NCBI RefSeq assembly: GCF_017888565.1
Contig: NZ_JAGHFX010000010.1
Coordinates: 1 to 64,000 of the forward strand
DNA length: 64,000 bases
Origin: Clostridium sp.
Lineage (GTDB): Bacteria > Bacillota > Clostridia > Clostridiales > Clostridiaceae
Direction: 5' to 3'
Shown: piece after piece, positions 46,194 to 56,666 of the stretch
How the letters are laid out: every line of letters begins with the position of its first letter
Numbering within the stretch: position 1 is the stretch's first letter
Position numbers and translations under genes: made by a program
Notes under the pieces: generated by a model
What the model was told of the DNA's origin: nothing
Seen by the model: the letters and a program-made list of their open reading frames with translations, nothing else
Database searches by the model: none

Positions 46194-48248
46194 ATGAAAA
46201 GAATAAATCTATTAGATGAACATACCTCTAATAAAATAGCAGCTGGAGAAGTGGTTGAACGCCCTTCTTCAGTTGTAAAAGAATTAGTAGAAAATTCAAT
46301 AGATGCAGAAGCCAAAAATATCACCATCGAAATAGAAGAAGGTGGTATTTCTTTAATAAGAATTATAGATGATGGTAATGGAATACATAAAGATGACATT
46401 AAAAAGGCTTTTATGCCCCATGCAACATCCAAGATCCAAAATGTAGAGGATATATATTCTATTATGACTCTAGGCTTTAGAGGAGAAGCATTGGCTTCTA
46501 TAGCATCTATATCAAAGGTATTATTAAGAAGTAAAATAAATGGAGAAGATTTTGGTTCAGAAATTTCAATAGAAGGTGGAGAAATACTTTCTGAAAGTGA
46601 AACTGGAACTAATAAAGGAACAATAATAGAAGTTAGGGATTTATTTTATAATGTACCAGCTCGAAGAAAGTTTTTAAAATCTACTTCAAGAGAAGGTGCA
46701 TTAATAAGTGATATAGTTTCAAGGATTGCATTATCTAATCCAGATGTATCTATAAAGTTCTACAATAATGGTAAGAAGGTATTACATACTTATGGTACAG
46801 GTAATCTTAAAGACGTTATTAGAACTGTATATGGAAAATCTATAAGTGAAAACTTAATATACTTTGAAAGTGCAGAAGATGCAATTCATTTATATGGATA
46901 TATAGGTAAAGAAGAAATAGCTAGAGGATCTAGAAATAATCAAAGTATCTTTGTTAATGGCAGATATATAAAGAATAAAACTATAGTTGCAGCAATAGAA
47001 AATGCCTTTAAGTCCTTTGCGACAGTAAATAAGTTTCCATTCTTTGTTTTATTTCTTGAAGTGTATCCAGAGTTTGTAGATGTTAATATACATCCAACAA
47101 AGGCTGAAATTAAGTTTAAAGAAGATAGAGGGATATTTAAAAAGGTATTTGATGCAGTTCATAAAGCTTTTAAAAGTGAAGTTTTTAATGATTTCTATAT
47201 ACCAGAGGAAGAAAAAGAACATAAGGATGAAGTACCTACAGAAGTTGTTGAGGAAATATCTTTTAACATAAATGTAAATGATACTTATTCAAATCCAAAT
47301 AACTTACCTTTATCTTACTATGAAGATAATAGCAATAAAAATAAGGAAAATGAAATAAATACAATGCCAGGAGTTTCTTATGAGGATTTAAGGAGAGAAG
47401 AAGAACTTTATAATAATCTTAAGAACCTAAAGGAACTTGGTAAATTAGATATTAAAACACATAATAATAACAATAATATAGATGATAACAACAATTTTGA
47501 TTATAGACCTATAAACTATGATCCAAATACTGTAGTTTGTGAAGATAAAAAAGAAATTTCTAATAATGAAGTAAATACAGATATATCAATTAAAAGTAAC
47601 GAAGTAAATAATGAAAATGCAGTAAGTAATAAAGAAAACTTAAATAATATAGAAAATAGAAATGCAAAATTCCCTAACTTAAGAATAATAGGACAGTTTA
47701 ATAAGACATATATATTAGCTGAATATGATGAAGTACTTTATATGATTGATCAACATGCTGCTCATGAAAAGATTCTTTTTGAAAAGTACTTAAATAGCAT
47801 AGAAGAGGGGGATATAGTAGTACAACAACTACTAGTACCTACTTTGATAGATTTAACTACAGATGATTTCTGTTATTATGAAGAAAATTCACATGTATTT
47901 ACTATGGCAGGTTTTTCTATTGAGAACTTTGGTGGAAATACTATAGCAATTAAAGAAGTGCCTTATTTCTTAGGTAAGCTTGATCCAAGGAATTTATTTA
48001 TTAATATCTTAGATAATATAAAATCATTAGGTAGTGGTAAAACAACCGAAGTAAAGTACAATAGAATTGCAACACTTGCATGTAAAGCTGCTGTTAAGGC
48101 TAATGATTATTTAAATCAAATGGAAATGGAAAAACTAATAAATGATTTAAGATATATAGAGGATCCATTCCATTGTCCTCATGGTAGACCTGTAATTATC
48201 AAGTTTACTAACTATGAATTAGACAAAAAATTTAGGAGAATAGTATAA
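46194..48248 (+). CDS. mutL: DNA mismatch repair protein MutL
   Basis: 684 residues. N-terminal GHKL ATPase ([39 protein letters not shown]). A long low-complexity linker rich in Asn/Glu/Lys follows (about 350-480, with runs of Asn codons), then a C-terminal domain with [14 protein letters not shown] (about 520) and CPHGRP (about 661). The DQHAxxE motif with the C-terminal Cys-His site marks an endonuclease-type MutL that nicks the strand itself, as expected in the absence of MutH. TGAGGTGAT site. Confidence 0.97.
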   Translation: MKRINLLDEHTSNKIAAGEVVERPSSVVKELVENSIDAEAKNITIEIEEGGISLIRIIDDGNGIHKDDIKKAFMPHATSKIQNVEDIYSIMTLGFRGEALASIASISKVLLRSKINGEDFGSEISIEGGEILSESETGTNKGTIIEVRDLFYNVPARRKFLKSTSREGALISDIVSRIALSNPDVSIKFYNNGKKVLHTYGTGNLKDVIRTVYGKSISENLIYFESAEDAIHLYGYIGKEEIARGSRNNQSIFVNGRYIKNKTIVAAIENAFKSFATVNKFPFFVLFLEVYPEFVDVNIHPTKAEIKFKEDRGIFKKVFDAVHKAFKSEVFNDFYIPEEEKEHKDEVPTEVVEEISFNINVNDTYSNPNNLPLSYYEDNSNKNKENEINTMPGVSYEDLRREEELYNNLKNLKELGKLDIKTHNNNNNIDDNNNFDYRPINYDPNTVVCEDKKEISNNEVNTDISIKSNEVNNENAVSNKENLNNIENRNAKFPNLRIIGQFNKTYILAEYDEVLYMIDQHAAHEKILFEKYLNSIEEGDIVVQQLLVPTLIDLTTDDFCYYEENSHVFTMAGFSIENFGGNTIAIKEVPYFLGKLDPRNLFINILDNIKSLGSGKTTEVKYNRIATLACKAAVKANDYLNQMEMEKLINDLRYIEDPFHCPHGRPVIIKFTNYELDKKFRRIV

Positions 48249-48259
48249 AAGGAGCAATA

Positions 48260-49186
48260 ATGAAAGATAAAATTTTAGTTATAGCAGGTCCAACAGCAGT
48301 TGGGAAAACAGATTTATCTATAAAATTAGCAAAAGAATTAAATGGAGAAATAATATCAACAGATTCAATGCAAATTTATAAATATATGGATATAGGATCT
48401 GCTAAAATTACTAAAGAAGAAATGTGTGGTGTTCCACATCATATGATAGATGTAGTAGATCCTAGTACTCCATTTTCTGTTGCTGACTATAAAGAAATGG
48501 CGCAAAAATGTATAGAAGATATTATATCTAGAGGAAAGCTTCCAATACTGACTGGGGGTACAGGGTTATACATAAATGCATTAACCTGCAATATGAACTT
48601 TACAGAAGCAGAAAATGATTTAGAGTATAGAAAACAATTAGAAGAACTTGCAGAAACGCATGGCAATGAATATATTCATAATATGCTTAAGGAAATAGAT
48701 CCTATTAGCTATAAAGAAATTCATTATAATAACAGAAAAAGGGTTATTAGAGCTTTGGAAGTATATAAGTTAACTAAGAAACCTTTTAGTTCATTTAATG
48801 CAGGAGAAGAGTTTTATAATGGTCCTTATGATGTAAGTTATTATGTTCTAAATATGGATAGAGAAAAGCTGTATAATAGGATAAACCTAAGAGTAGATAT
48901 AATGATGGATAAAGGTTTACTTGAAGAGTGTATAAAGTTAAAGGAAATGGGGTATAATTCATCTGTACAGTCAATGCAAGGGATAGGGTATAAAGAAATA
49001 TTTTATTACTTAGAAAATAAGATATCTCTAAATGAAGCTGTAGAAATGATTAAGCAGGGTTCAAGAAATTATGCAAAAAGACAATTAACTTGGTTTAGAA
49101 GAGATCCAAGAGCTATTATTTTAGATAAAGATATATTTAGTGAAGATGAAATATTTAAAAGAATAGTTGGTGAATTTCTACCATAA
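48260..49186 (+). CDS. miaA: tRNA dimethylallyltransferase
   Basis: 308 residues. P-loop [15 protein letters not shown] (about 8-22), [17 protein letters not shown] (about 33-49), [24 protein letters not shown] and GYKEIFYYL. Adds a dimethylallyl group to A37 of tRNAs reading UNN codons. 11 bp behind mutL, so co-transcribed, with AAAGGAGC site. Confidence 0.97.
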   Translation: MKDKILVIAGPTAVGKTDLSIKLAKELNGEIISTDSMQIYKYMDIGSAKITKEEMCGVPHHMIDVVDPSTPFSVADYKEMAQKCIEDIISRGKLPILTGGTGLYINALTCNMNFTEAENDLEYRKQLEELAETHGNEYIHNMLKEIDPISYKEIHYNNRKRVIRALEVYKLTKKPFSSFNAGEEFYNGPYDVSYYVLNMDREKLYNRINLRVDIMMDKGLLEECIKLKEMGYNSSVQSMQGIGYKEIFYYLENKISLNEAVEMIKQGSRNYAKRQLTWFRRDPRAIILDKDIFSEDEIFKRIVGEFLP

Positions 49187-49225
49187 ATTGTATAATAGTA
49201 TTGTAAGGATTATGCGGAGGTGAAT

Positions 49226-49462
49226 ATGGTGAATAAACAACCAAACAATTTACAAGATATATTTTTAAATGGAGCAAGAAAAAATAAGATTTCCGTTATT
49301 ATATACTTAACTAATGGATTTCAACTAAAAGGGTATGTAAAAGGATTTGACAGTTTTACAGTTGTACTTGATAGCGATGGTAAGCAAATGTTAGTTTACA
49401 AACACGCAATAACAACTATAACACCAATAAAACCAATTTTATTTAATAATGATGAAGAGTAG
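49226..49462 (+). CDS. hfq: RNA-binding protein Hfq
   Basis: 78 residues. Sm1 region [20 protein letters not shown] (about 8-27), [20 protein letters not shown] (about 28-47), and Sm2 [13 protein letters not shown] with YKHA (about 57), the proximal-site motif. Hexameric RNA chaperone. It follows miaA, the usual order in clostridia. Start ATG 49226 with CGGAGG site; GTG 49220 lies in the site. A terminator overlaps its stop codon. Confidence 0.95.
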   Translation: MVNKQPNNLQDIFLNGARKNKISVIIYLTNGFQLKGYVKGFDSFTVVLDSDGKQMLVYKHAITTITPIKPILFNNDEE

Positions 49463-49483
49463 GCAATTAGCCTACTTTTTTAT
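49458..49483 (+). terminator. terminator of the mutS-mutL-miaA-hfq operon
   Basis: GTAGGC-AATTA-GCCTAC with T run; the hfq stop codon lies inside the first stem arm. The 264 bp behind it hold only AT-rich sequence before the next gene. Confidence 0.85.
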
Positions 49484-49747
49484 TTATATGATTACTGTAC
49501 TTAATTAGCATTTTATTTAAATTGAATTTAGATATAATCTTTATTTTTATATTTAACCATATTATTTTCCTATAGTTTAATTAAATATTAAATCTATGCA
49601 TAAATATATACTGCCTTTATATAATTTATGTACTATGAAATTAAGTTAAAATATGATAATATTTTATTTATGTAATATAATTATCTTATTTAAGTACTTA
49701 GAAGGGAGAAATTACATATAATTAAATAAATATGTAATAATAACGTT

Positions 49748-51028
49748 ATGCTAAGAGAAACAGAAGAATTAATGATGAAAAACTTTAATTTTAAGCCTCA
49801 GACATTTGAGTTATATAAGAAAGCTCTAAAAGATGTAGAAGAGGTTTTTGAATCATATGATGAAATAAGAGAGTATAATCAATTAAAAGTGTTGAAAGCT
49901 TTCCAAGATGAAAGAATAAGTGAATCCCACTTTACAAACTCATCTGGATATGGATATGATGATATTGGAAGAGATTCATTAGATAAAGTTTATGCAAGAG
50001 TGTTTAATACTGAAAGTGCTTTAGTTAGACCTCATTTTGTTAATGGAACACATGCTATAGGGTGTGCTTTAATGGGAAATTTAAGAACAGGAGATACAAT
50101 GGTATGTATTTCAGGTGCTCCTTATGATACATTACATAACATAATAGGGATAAGTGGTAAAGAAAATATAGGATCACTTAGAGAATATGGAGTTAACTAT
50201 AAGCAAGTTGACTTAAAAAATGGAAAATTTGATTTAGATAAAATAAAAGAAACACTAACATCTGATGAAACTATAAAGCTTGTACATATTCAAAGAAGTA
50301 CAGGTTATGGTTGGAGAAATTCATTCTTAGTTAAAGAGCTTGGTGAAGTTATTAATTTTGTAAAAGGTATAAGAGAAGATGTAGTTATTTTTGTTGATAA
50401 CTGCTATGGCGAATTTATTGATGTTATAGAACCTACAGATGTTGGAGCAGATTTAATTGCAGGTTCTCTTATAAAGAATATAGGTGGAGGAATTGCACCA
50501 ACTGGTGGATATATAGCTGGTAAAAAAGAATACGTAGAACAAGCTAGTTTTAGATTAACTACTCCTGGAATAGGAGGAGAGTGCGGCTCAACATTTGGAG
50601 TTATGAGACAATTCTATCAAGGTTTATTTTTAGCTCCACATATAGCTATGGAAGCTGTGAAAGGTGCTGTATTCTGTTCAAGAATAATGGAACTTGCAGG
50701 TTTTGATGTCCTTCCTAAATATAATGAAAAAAGAAGTGATATTATTCAAGCTATTAAGTTTGGAGATAAAGAAAAACTTATACAATTCTGTAAGGGTATC
50801 CAAAAAGGTTCTCCAATAGATTCTTTTGTTGAATGTGAACCTTGGGCTATGCCTGGATATAATGATGAAGTTATTATGGCTGCTGGAGCATTTATTCAAG
50901 GTTCTTCAATTGAATTATCAGCAGATGCACCTATTAGAGAACCATATATAGCTTATCTGCAAGGTGGGCTTACTTTTGATCATGCTAAGATAGGTATATT
51001 AATTTCCTTAAATAATATAATTGGATAA
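49748..51028 (+). CDS. YnbB-like PLP-dependent protein (aluminium resistance / methionine gamma-lyase-like family)
   Basis: 426 residues. EIREYNQLKVLKAFQDERIS (about 38-57), SSGYGYDDIGRDSLDKVYAR (about 64-83), the VFVDNCYGEF segment (about 215) with the PLP Asp, and GSLIKNIGGGIAPTGGYIAG (about 238-257) carrying the PLP Lys. This is the Cys/Met-metabolism PLP family member annotated as aluminium resistance protein; true activity unknown. In clostridia it commonly follows hfq. No good ribosome binding site precedes ATG 49748; an ATG at 49775 or 49778 is possible. Confidence 0.82.
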   Translation: MLRETEELMMKNFNFKPQTFELYKKALKDVEEVFESYDEIREYNQLKVLKAFQDERISESHFTNSSGYGYDDIGRDSLDKVYARVFNTESALVRPHFVNGTHAIGCALMGNLRTGDTMVCISGAPYDTLHNIIGISGKENIGSLREYGVNYKQVDLKNGKFDLDKIKETLTSDETIKLVHIQRSTGYGWRNSFLVKELGEVINFVKGIREDVVIFVDNCYGEFIDVIEPTDVGADLIAGSLIKNIGGGIAPTGGYIAGKKEYVEQASFRLTTPGIGGECGSTFGVMRQFYQGLFLAPHIAMEAVKGAVFCSRIMELAGFDVLPKYNEKRSDIIQAIKFGDKEKLIQFCKGIQKGSPIDSFVECEPWAMPGYNDEVIMAAGAFIQGSSIELSADAPIREPYIAYLQGGLTFDHAKIGILISLNNIIG

Positions 51029-51049
51029 TTTAAAATAGCTTTTTATTTA

Positions 51050-51089
51050 ACAAAAACCACTAGCTAATTTCATAGCTAGTGGTTTTTGT
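51050..51089. terminator. bidirectional terminator
   Basis: ACAAAAACCACTAGCTA (51050-51066) pairs with TAGCTAGTGGTTTTTGT (51073-51089), perfect, between convergent genes; it reaches the stop codon of the minus-strand gene. Confidence 0.9.
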
Positions 51090-51853
51090 TATTCGTTACT
51101 ATCATCAACATTAAAAATCATCTCTTTAATATATTCAGGAGCTTTATTTTTCTCAATTAAGCTATTTTTAATTTTATTATTATCTATATGTTCTAATAAC
51201 TGATAGCAAAATTCATCTTTACATTCTAACTCATCATCATCTTCAAAATCAATTGAAATTTCTTTCAATGCTATATTTGAATTAATATATTCATAAGGTG
51301 TAATTATTAAACTTTCTCCAACAGACTCATCTCTAATTAGAATTATTGAAAATATTAAATCTGACATGGAAATTATCGCTGAGGCAGAAGCAATAGCATA
51401 TAAATAAATATTAAATTCTAATATATAACTAATTATAGTTGGTGCTAATGCTAATATTATAAAAGGTACTGTTGATGCTATTAACACTCTATCTTTGGAT
51501 ATAGGCTTTGTAGAAGATATAGATATACTCATACTATAGGGATTTAAATTTAATTTGATTATATCTTTATTAAATGCATTAGGTAATAATGATACCTTTA
51601 AAAGAGCATAAGGAAATTCCATTATGAAATATAACACTATCAGTATAAGCAAAAACTTAATTCCAACCTTAACAAAATCATCACCACTATAAAATAAGCT
51701 ATATCCAAGTCCAAAGGCATAAATGGATGCTATAATGACTTTAATAAGTAATATTAGTGAAGAAAATTCTTCTTTTATAATATGTCCATTATTATGTTCA
51801 TCCACAGAGTCATTATTTTTATTATTATCACTTTTTAAAATAGAAATTTTCAA
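51089..51853 (-). CDS. hypothetical DUF3267-like / zincin-related membrane protein without visible active site
   Basis: About 254 residues. Hydrophilic Asn/Asp-rich N-terminus (about 1-30), four to five membrane segments (about 33-52, 62-85, 120-145, 150-170), then an acidic C-terminus (about 205-250). No H-E-x-x-H motif and no recognised domain; the fold assignment is a guess and it may simply be an uncharacterised membrane protein. TTG 51853 is preferred as start because AAGGAGG ends 7 bases before it, while the GTG at 51862 overlaps that site. Confidence 0.55.
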   Translation of the reverse strand: MKISILKSDNNKNNDSVDEHNNGHIIKEEFSSLILLIKVIIASIYAFGLGYSLFYSGDDFVKVGIKFLLILIVLYFIMEFPYALLKVSLLPNAFNKDIIKLNLNPYSMSISISSTKPISKDRVLIASTVPFIILALAPTIISYILEFNIYLYAIASASAIISMSDLIFSIILIRDESVGESLIITPYEYINSNIALKEISIDFEDDDELECKDEFCYQLLEHIDNNKIKNSLIEKNKAPEYIKEMIFNVDDSNE

Positions 51854-51880
51854 AGTATGCACCTCCTTAAATTGTAGTAA

Positions 51881-51922
51881 AAAAAATAAGATTCATACAA
51901 TATTGTATGAATCTTATTTTTT
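51881..51922 (-). terminator. terminator of lexA
   Basis: A perfect palindrome with AAAAAATAAGATTCATACAA as its left arm; the T run on the minus strand follows the lexA stop, which lies inside it. The plus-strand form also ends in T residues. Confidence 0.88.
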
Positions 51923-52526
51923 AATATGCTCTAAATAAACCAACTAATTTACCTAAAATAATGCAGTCTTCAACAATGATAGGAGAGAGTGCATCATTTT
52001 CAGGTTGAAGTCTTATGTGATCTTTTTCCTTAAAGAATCTTTTTATAGTAGCATCATTTTCAATTAGAGCTACAACTATATCTCCATTTTTAGCAGTTGG
52101 AGCTTTTTCTATAATAGCATAATCTCCATCATGTATTCCTGCATTAATCATACTATTACCAGTTACTTTTAACATAAATAATTCTTCATTATGTTTTATG
52201 TAGTCTATTGGAATAGGGAATGTATCTTCTATATTTTCCGTTGCTAAAATAGGTGTTCCTGCTGTAACTCTTCCAACTAAAGGTATATTTAACATTTCTT
52301 TTTTCGTATTAGAAGTTTCCATAATTTCTAATGCTCTAGGTTTAGTTGGATCTCTTCTTATTAATCCTTTTTTCTCTAATCTTTTTAGATGACCATGAAC
52401 AGTCGATGTAGATCTTAAATTAACAGCATCACAGATTTCTCTTACTGAAGGCGGATAACCTTTGTTTTCTGTATATATCTTTAAGAACTCATAAATCTCT
52501 AATTGTTTATCTTTTATTTCGTTCAT
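51921..52526 (-). CDS. lexA: LexA repressor of the SOS response
   Basis: 201 residues. N-terminal winged helix (about 1-65: [37 protein letters not shown]). Cleavage site Ala-Gly in VGRVTAGTP (about 85-93), catalytic Ser in [15 protein letters not shown] (about 125) and Lys in ATIKRFF (about 162). Represses DNA-repair genes and cleaves itself when stimulated by RecA filaments. Two LexA-like boxes lie upstream, consistent with autoregulation. Confidence 0.95.
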   Translation of the reverse strand: MNEIKDKQLEIYEFLKIYTENKGYPPSVREICDAVNLRSTSTVHGHLKRLEKKGLIRRDPTKPRALEIMETSNTKKEMLNIPLVGRVTAGTPILATENIEDTFPIPIDYIKHNEELFMLKVTGNSMINAGIHDGDYAIIEKAPTAKNGDIVVALIENDATIKRFFKEKDHIRLQPENDALSPIIVEDCIILGKLVGLFRAY

Positions 52527-52882
52527 TATAACACCTCACTCTATTTCTATTATTATATCATAAAAGTATGATAATATCAAACTTATGTTCTCAAAACGAA
52601 CGTTCTTACAGCAATTATTTATATTTTTTTATATGTAATCCTTAAATCAGTTTATAATGTAAATTATGTGTGATTATTAAATAAATTTGTAATGTACACA
52701 ATGAATTTCATATTATCTACTATATAAATCTCTTAAATTTAGTAGTGCAAATTATTTTACTTATATAAGTAGAATAGTAAAATTGAAAGCATATAGCATT
52801 TAATTTTATTATATAATTTGCTTATTTAATATTTATTTGTTATAATAAGTTTCGGTTTATTTTAAACAAAGGTGGTGTATTT
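52527..52882. other. lexA promoter and intergenic region
   Basis: Holds the lexA operator pair (52579-52605) on the left; the remaining 275 bp are AT-rich with a TATAAT at about 52841 that may be the promoter of the next gene. No gene seen. Confidence 0.5.
52579..52605 (-). promoter_or_regulatory. two adjacent LexA boxes
   Basis: On the minus strand, AGAAC-GTTC-GTTT (52605-52594) and AGAAC-ATAA-GTTT (52590-52579) lie side by side, matching the clostridial GAAC-N4-GTTC-like SOS box apart from the last base. They lie 53-80 bp before the lexA start codon. Confidence 0.72.
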
Positions 52883-53266
52883 ATGGATTTTAAGAAATTC
52901 ACAGAAGATGATTATTGTGATATATATCCTAATAGAATTTGTGATAACTGTGGAGATTGTCTAGAAGAAGAAGGTATAGATGTAAGAGCAATCAAAATTG
53001 AAGATATAGCTAAAACAGTTGAAGAAAATGAATTCTTAGAAAATGAATATAAAAAAATGATAGAAGCTTTAAAAGAAGAAAAGCTTTCAACTGAAGAACT
53101 TGATGAAGTAGGAGAGTACGCTTTAGAAAATGAATCAAGTGACTATGTTGATGCTTTTGATCATATTGAATACATAGATGATTTAGATATATTAGGTGAT
53201 GATTCACTAGAAGATGCTACAGAAGAAATTTTCCCTGGAGTTAGAAAGTTAAAAGGAAAGTACTAA
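52883..53266 (+). CDS. conserved hypothetical acidic protein
   Basis: 127 residues, very acidic. A possible metal-binding ICDNCGDCLE (about 19-28, three Cys) near the N-terminus; the rest is helical (about 40-80, with EEKLSTEELDEVGEYALENE) and ends with EIFPGVRKLKGKY. Function unknown; small Cys-containing acidic proteins of this type are widespread in Clostridium. GGTGG site. Confidence 0.65.
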   Translation: MDFKKFTEDDYCDIYPNRICDNCGDCLEEEGIDVRAIKIEDIAKTVEENEFLENEYKKMIEALKEEKLSTEELDEVGEYALENESSDYVDAFDHIEYIDDLDILGDDSLEDATEEIFPGVRKLKGKY

Positions 53267-53290
53267 TAAAATTAAATGTTAAGATTTTTA

Positions 53291-53351
53291 AAAAAGACCC
53301 TATATAGTAGACACCCATAAAAGATAGTCTATTTATATAGAGTCTTTTTGC
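53291..53351. terminator. terminator after the acidic protein gene
   Basis: AAAAAGAC...CTATATA...AGAC arm pairs with GTCT...TATATAG...GTCTTTTT (interrupted stem). Likely serves the acidic protein gene and the convergent recombinase. Confidence 0.7.
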
Positions 53352-53373
53352 ATATTTTTATTTGTACTTTTTT

Positions 53374-54747
53374 TTATAATTTCGATAATGGGTTTGAATT
53401 TACAGCATCTCTTAAAATTTCTTCATCAACGTGAGTGTATATTTGGGTTGTAGATATATTTTCATGACCTAGAATGCTTTGTAAACTTCTAATATCAACA
53501 TTTCCATGCTTATACATTAGCGTAGCAGCTGTATGTCTTAATTTGTGAGGAGTATATTTCTCATTACTTAATCCTGAATTAAATATATGTTTTTTAACAA
53601 GTAATTCAACCGTTCTTTTATTAATAGGTTTAAAACGGGAGGAAAGTAGTAAGTATTCTTTATCCTCAGGTGTACATTTAGATGTATCTCTAACAGCTAA
53701 ATAATTATCAATTGCTTTTAAGCAAGCTTCATTTAAATAAACAGTTCTTTCTTTATCTCCCTTACCGATTATAGTTAAAGTATCACCTTTAATTTTATCT
53801 AATTTAATGCTACAAAGTTCTGATAAACGCATCCCGCAATTTAAAAATAAAGTTAAAATACAATAATCTCTGTAATAATTCTTATTATCTTTATCTAATG
53901 AACTAAGTAAATTCACACTTTCATCTAAAGATAAATAAACAGGATGCCTTTTATTTATCTTTGGTGATTCTAACTCCAGAGTAGGGTTATCATCTATAAT
54001 TTTTGCTTTTCCATTAAGAAACTTAAAATAAGATTTAAGTGCAGCAACTTTCCTAGCTCTTGCATAACTTCCATTTTCCCTTTGTTTTTCTGCAAAAGAT
54101 AAAAAAGCATATAAATCAGTTAGTTTTATTTTCCTGATAAATGAATTATCAATATCTCTAATATCTATTTCAGAAAACTCTAAAGAATCATCGGTAATAA
54201 GTCCTTTGTATATTTTTAAAAATCTGAAGAATAAAGTTAAATCTATTTCATATCCCTTAATAGTGTTAGGAGATTTCCCCTTAATTGTTTCTAGATAATT
54301 AAGAAAATCTATAACTGATTCTGGCAAATTTTTAATTTGAACTTGCTCAATACCATACTTACTTTGTATTGAATTTGCGTTTAAATTCGAATTTCCGACA
54401 GAATTCAATTCTAAATTTACTTTAGAATTCTTTTTATTTATCTTTTGAGCCTTTTTAATGCTGCGATTTATCCCAAGTTCTTTAAGCCAAATTTGAACAT
54501 TTCTAACTCCAGTATCATAAATTTGTGCTATTTGAGAAGTTGATAATTTATGTACTTCAGCAAGTTTAAATAGATCTTCAATTATAAATTCATATCCACG
54601 TTCAGCATTTAAATTATAATAATTAGAATAAACTAAGTGAAGTTTTTTCTTATCTTTATTCGATAATTCTATACTTAAAAGTCTTTGAACATCGTTAGTA
54701 TAACAAAAATCTTTATATTTGTATGTTTTCGTTCGTCCTGTAGACAT
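53374..54747 (-). CDS. tyrosine recombinase/integrase with N-terminal HTH
   Basis: 457 residues. An N-terminal segment (about 55-95) contains a helix-turn-helix LSTSQIAQIYDTGVRNVQIW like phBC6A51-type proteins. It is followed by a SAM-like core-binding domain (about 145-255) and a catalytic domain (about 275-450). Visible are CGMRLSELCSI (Arg), IIGKGDKERTVYL (Lys), HKLRHTAATLMYKHG (His-x-x-Arg), LGHENISTTQIYTH (His and nucleophile Tyr). No attachment sites or mobile cargo are visible, so it may be a housekeeping recombinase rather than an active element. GGAGGTG site. Confidence 0.85.
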   Translation of the reverse strand: MSTGRTKTYKYKDFCYTNDVQRLLSIELSNKDKKKLHLVYSNYYNLNAERGYEFIIEDLFKLAEVHKLSTSQIAQIYDTGVRNVQIWLKELGINRSIKKAQKINKKNSKVNLELNSVGNSNLNANSIQSKYGIEQVQIKNLPESVIDFLNYLETIKGKSPNTIKGYEIDLTLFFRFLKIYKGLITDDSLEFSEIDIRDIDNSFIRKIKLTDLYAFLSFAEKQRENGSYARARKVAALKSYFKFLNGKAKIIDDNPTLELESPKINKRHPVYLSLDESVNLLSSLDKDNKNYYRDYCILTLFLNCGMRLSELCSIKLDKIKGDTLTIIGKGDKERTVYLNEACLKAIDNYLAVRDTSKCTPEDKEYLLLSSRFKPINKRTVELLVKKHIFNSGLSNEKYTPHKLRHTAATLMYKHGNVDIRSLQSILGHENISTTQIYTHVDEEILRDAVNSNPLSKL

Positions 54748-55214
54748 TTTTTCACCTCCAAAATCTCTCTAAAGCCTTGATTTTATTATATCACAGAGAT
54801 TTTCAACTTACAATATTACGAAATATAATAAATGTATATTTAGCGAAATAAATTTTAGGCTTTTTTATATTATTTTATTATATTTTCGAATACTTTTTAC
54901 TTCAATTATGCTATTTTTATTTATATTAAGTATATTTATTTAAAAATACTTCTTTTATTTTAAATATGACAAATTTCATAATTAAATTTGTCTTTATATA
55001 AGTTATTCATAGATTTAACAGAACTTTAAATATAATTTTGCTATACATAAATTTTGCATAATTATATTCACAATCTTATTCACTGCATGTTATTAAATAT
55101 GACTTTAATAAATTCATTATTATGTTTATTTTTTAAATATTTAATAACAATATTAAACATATTAAACATTATGTAAAGTAATATTTCATAAACAATGCTT
55201 ATGCATTGCTTAAT
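54748..55214. other. gene-free AT-rich gap
   Basis: 467 bp without a gene. It carries the recombinase promoter at its left end and a hairpin, AAACAATGC-TTAT-GCATTGCTT, at about 55193-55211 just past the stop of the DUF2828 gene, likely its terminator on the minus strand though the T run is short. A region with repeated ATTAAAC/ATTATT words near 55100-55180 was seen, but no clear repeat array. Confidence 0.5.
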
Positions 55215-56666
55215 TCAAATAATTAAATCTTTATATTCAATATTATTAAATTTATCTATAATAATCTTAGAATTACTTATTTCCTTACTTTGAAGCAAAT
55301 ACTTCCATATAGAATTATTATATCCATTAATAATTGTAATATCTTCTTTATATTTTATTGAAAACTTCGGAGACAAATAATTCAAATTCCAAAATTTAAT
55401 TTTAGGAACTTTAAATCCTAAATTTATCCATTTTTCATTAATCTCCTTAAAATCCATTAAATCAATATCTTCAGATTTATTATATATAAACATTATAGAT
55501 TTAGGAATTGCTTCAGCTTTCAAATTTTTTTTAATGCTAGTAAATAGTAATAAATCTAAAGCTGAATATAAATCGATATTATAATTAATATTATTTTTTG
55601 ATATTGTTTCTATTTCTTCTATATAATTGCCTCCTGTTAATTTATTAAATTTAGAATTCTTTTTAAAAGACATATAATAGTTTTTAAAGCTGTTCGAATT
55701 CAATTTGTTGTATAAAAGGATTGTTGCAATTAATACATCAAAGTATCTATTTTGATCTTTTGTAAACTCCCCTTCAATTCCATTAATTATTAAAGTATCT
55801 TCAAATGAGTTTATATCCTTTATAGTTATATCTATTAAATATTCTAAATTTTTGCTATACATATCTTCTATACTGTTTCTATTATAATTATTCAAATTAT
55901 TTCTAATAGTTGAAATCATCTTCTCAAGAGATTCGAATATAAAAGTATTTTTATTATTTTGTAATTTAAATTTTTCATAGCTTACTTTATCATTTCTTAA
56001 AAATGCCTTTTGATATTTTCTTATATTTAATTTTGTAAGATTCTCATAATCTATTTTAGAATAATCTCTCCTACTTATATTGGTTTCTACTATATCTATC
56101 TTTTTTCTTAAACTAGATAACAAACGTCTATATTCTTTAGGCGAATATCCAAGTAACCTTCTTGTTTTATTAGCAAGCCTTTTCGATTCTTTAGAAGAAG
56201 TATTTTCTGACTTTAACCATTTAGCTAATGTAGATGGTTTGCTAGAATTAACATCTATTTGTAATTGGTTTTTAAATAAATCTATAACTTTATCTTCAAC
56301 TTTCGTATTAAATAAATAATATAAGTCATCCCATCTACCATACTTAGGAATTAAGGCTAAGTTATTTTCTATATAATTCGGGTGTTCAGTTCCTAAGTAT
56401 CTTAAAATAACCCTAAATATTCTTCTCTCCCCTAATCCATTTATCTTATCTCTAATAAAGAATAATAACTTAATGCTACATTTAGTTCCAGAGTAAAAAA
56501 TCCTCCTAAAACTTTCTATAATTTCTTCTTCAGGCGCATTTCTAAAATATGCTATATCATCTATAAATTCTTCTATTGCATTTATATTAACTTCTTCTTC
56601 TTCTTCCATATCAATTTCCGAGACTTTATATAATTCTTCTCTTATTCTACTTAAAACACTAGACAT
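55215..56666 (-). CDS. DUF2828 family (TROVE/vWA-like) protein with degenerate metal site
   Basis: 483 residues. The N-terminal part matches DUF2828/TROVE-like proteins: KLLFFIRDKINGLGERRIFR (about 65-84), GTEHPNYIENNLALIPKYGR, LAKWLKSENTSSKESKRLAN (about 145-164), LLGYSPKEYRRLLSSLRKKI. In this family the C-terminus is a von Willebrand A domain with a DxSxS metal site. Here the corresponding strand reads IMFIYNKSEDIDLMDF (about 397), with no DxSxS, so the site looks lost. Function unknown; related TROVE/Ro proteins bind RNA. AGGAGGG site. Confidence 0.7.
   Translation of the reverse strand: MSSVLSRIREELYKVSEIDMEEEEEVNINAIEEFIDDIAYFRNAPEEEIIESFRRIFYSGTKCSIKLLFFIRDKINGLGERRIFRVILRYLGTEHPNYIENNLALIPKYGRWDDLYYLFNTKVEDKVIDLFKNQLQIDVNSSKPSTLAKWLKSENTSSKESKRLANKTRRLLGYSPKEYRRLLSSLRKKIDIVETNISRRDYSKIDYENLTKLNIRKYQKAFLRNDKVSYEKFKLQNNKNTFIFESLEKMISTIRNNLNNYNRNSIEDMYSKNLEYLIDITIKDINSFEDTLIINGIEGEFTKDQNRYFDVLIATILLYNKLNSNSFKNYYMSFKKNSKFNKLTGGNYIEEIETISKNNINYNIDLYSALDLLLFTSIKKNLKAEAIPKSIMFIYNKSEDIDLMDFKEINEKWINLGFKVPKIKFWNLNYLSPKFSIKYKEDITIINGYNNSIWKYLLQSKEISNSKIIIDKFNNIEYKDLII

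Noticed and set aside
53374..54747. mobile element based on the tyrosine recombinase
   Set aside because: No flanking direct repeats, tRNA gene or cargo are visible; neighbours on both sides look like core genes.
55080..55190. CRISPR-like short repeats (ATTAAAC/AATATTAA words)
   Set aside because: Words are not regularly spaced and are explained by the extreme AT content; no cas genes in the window.
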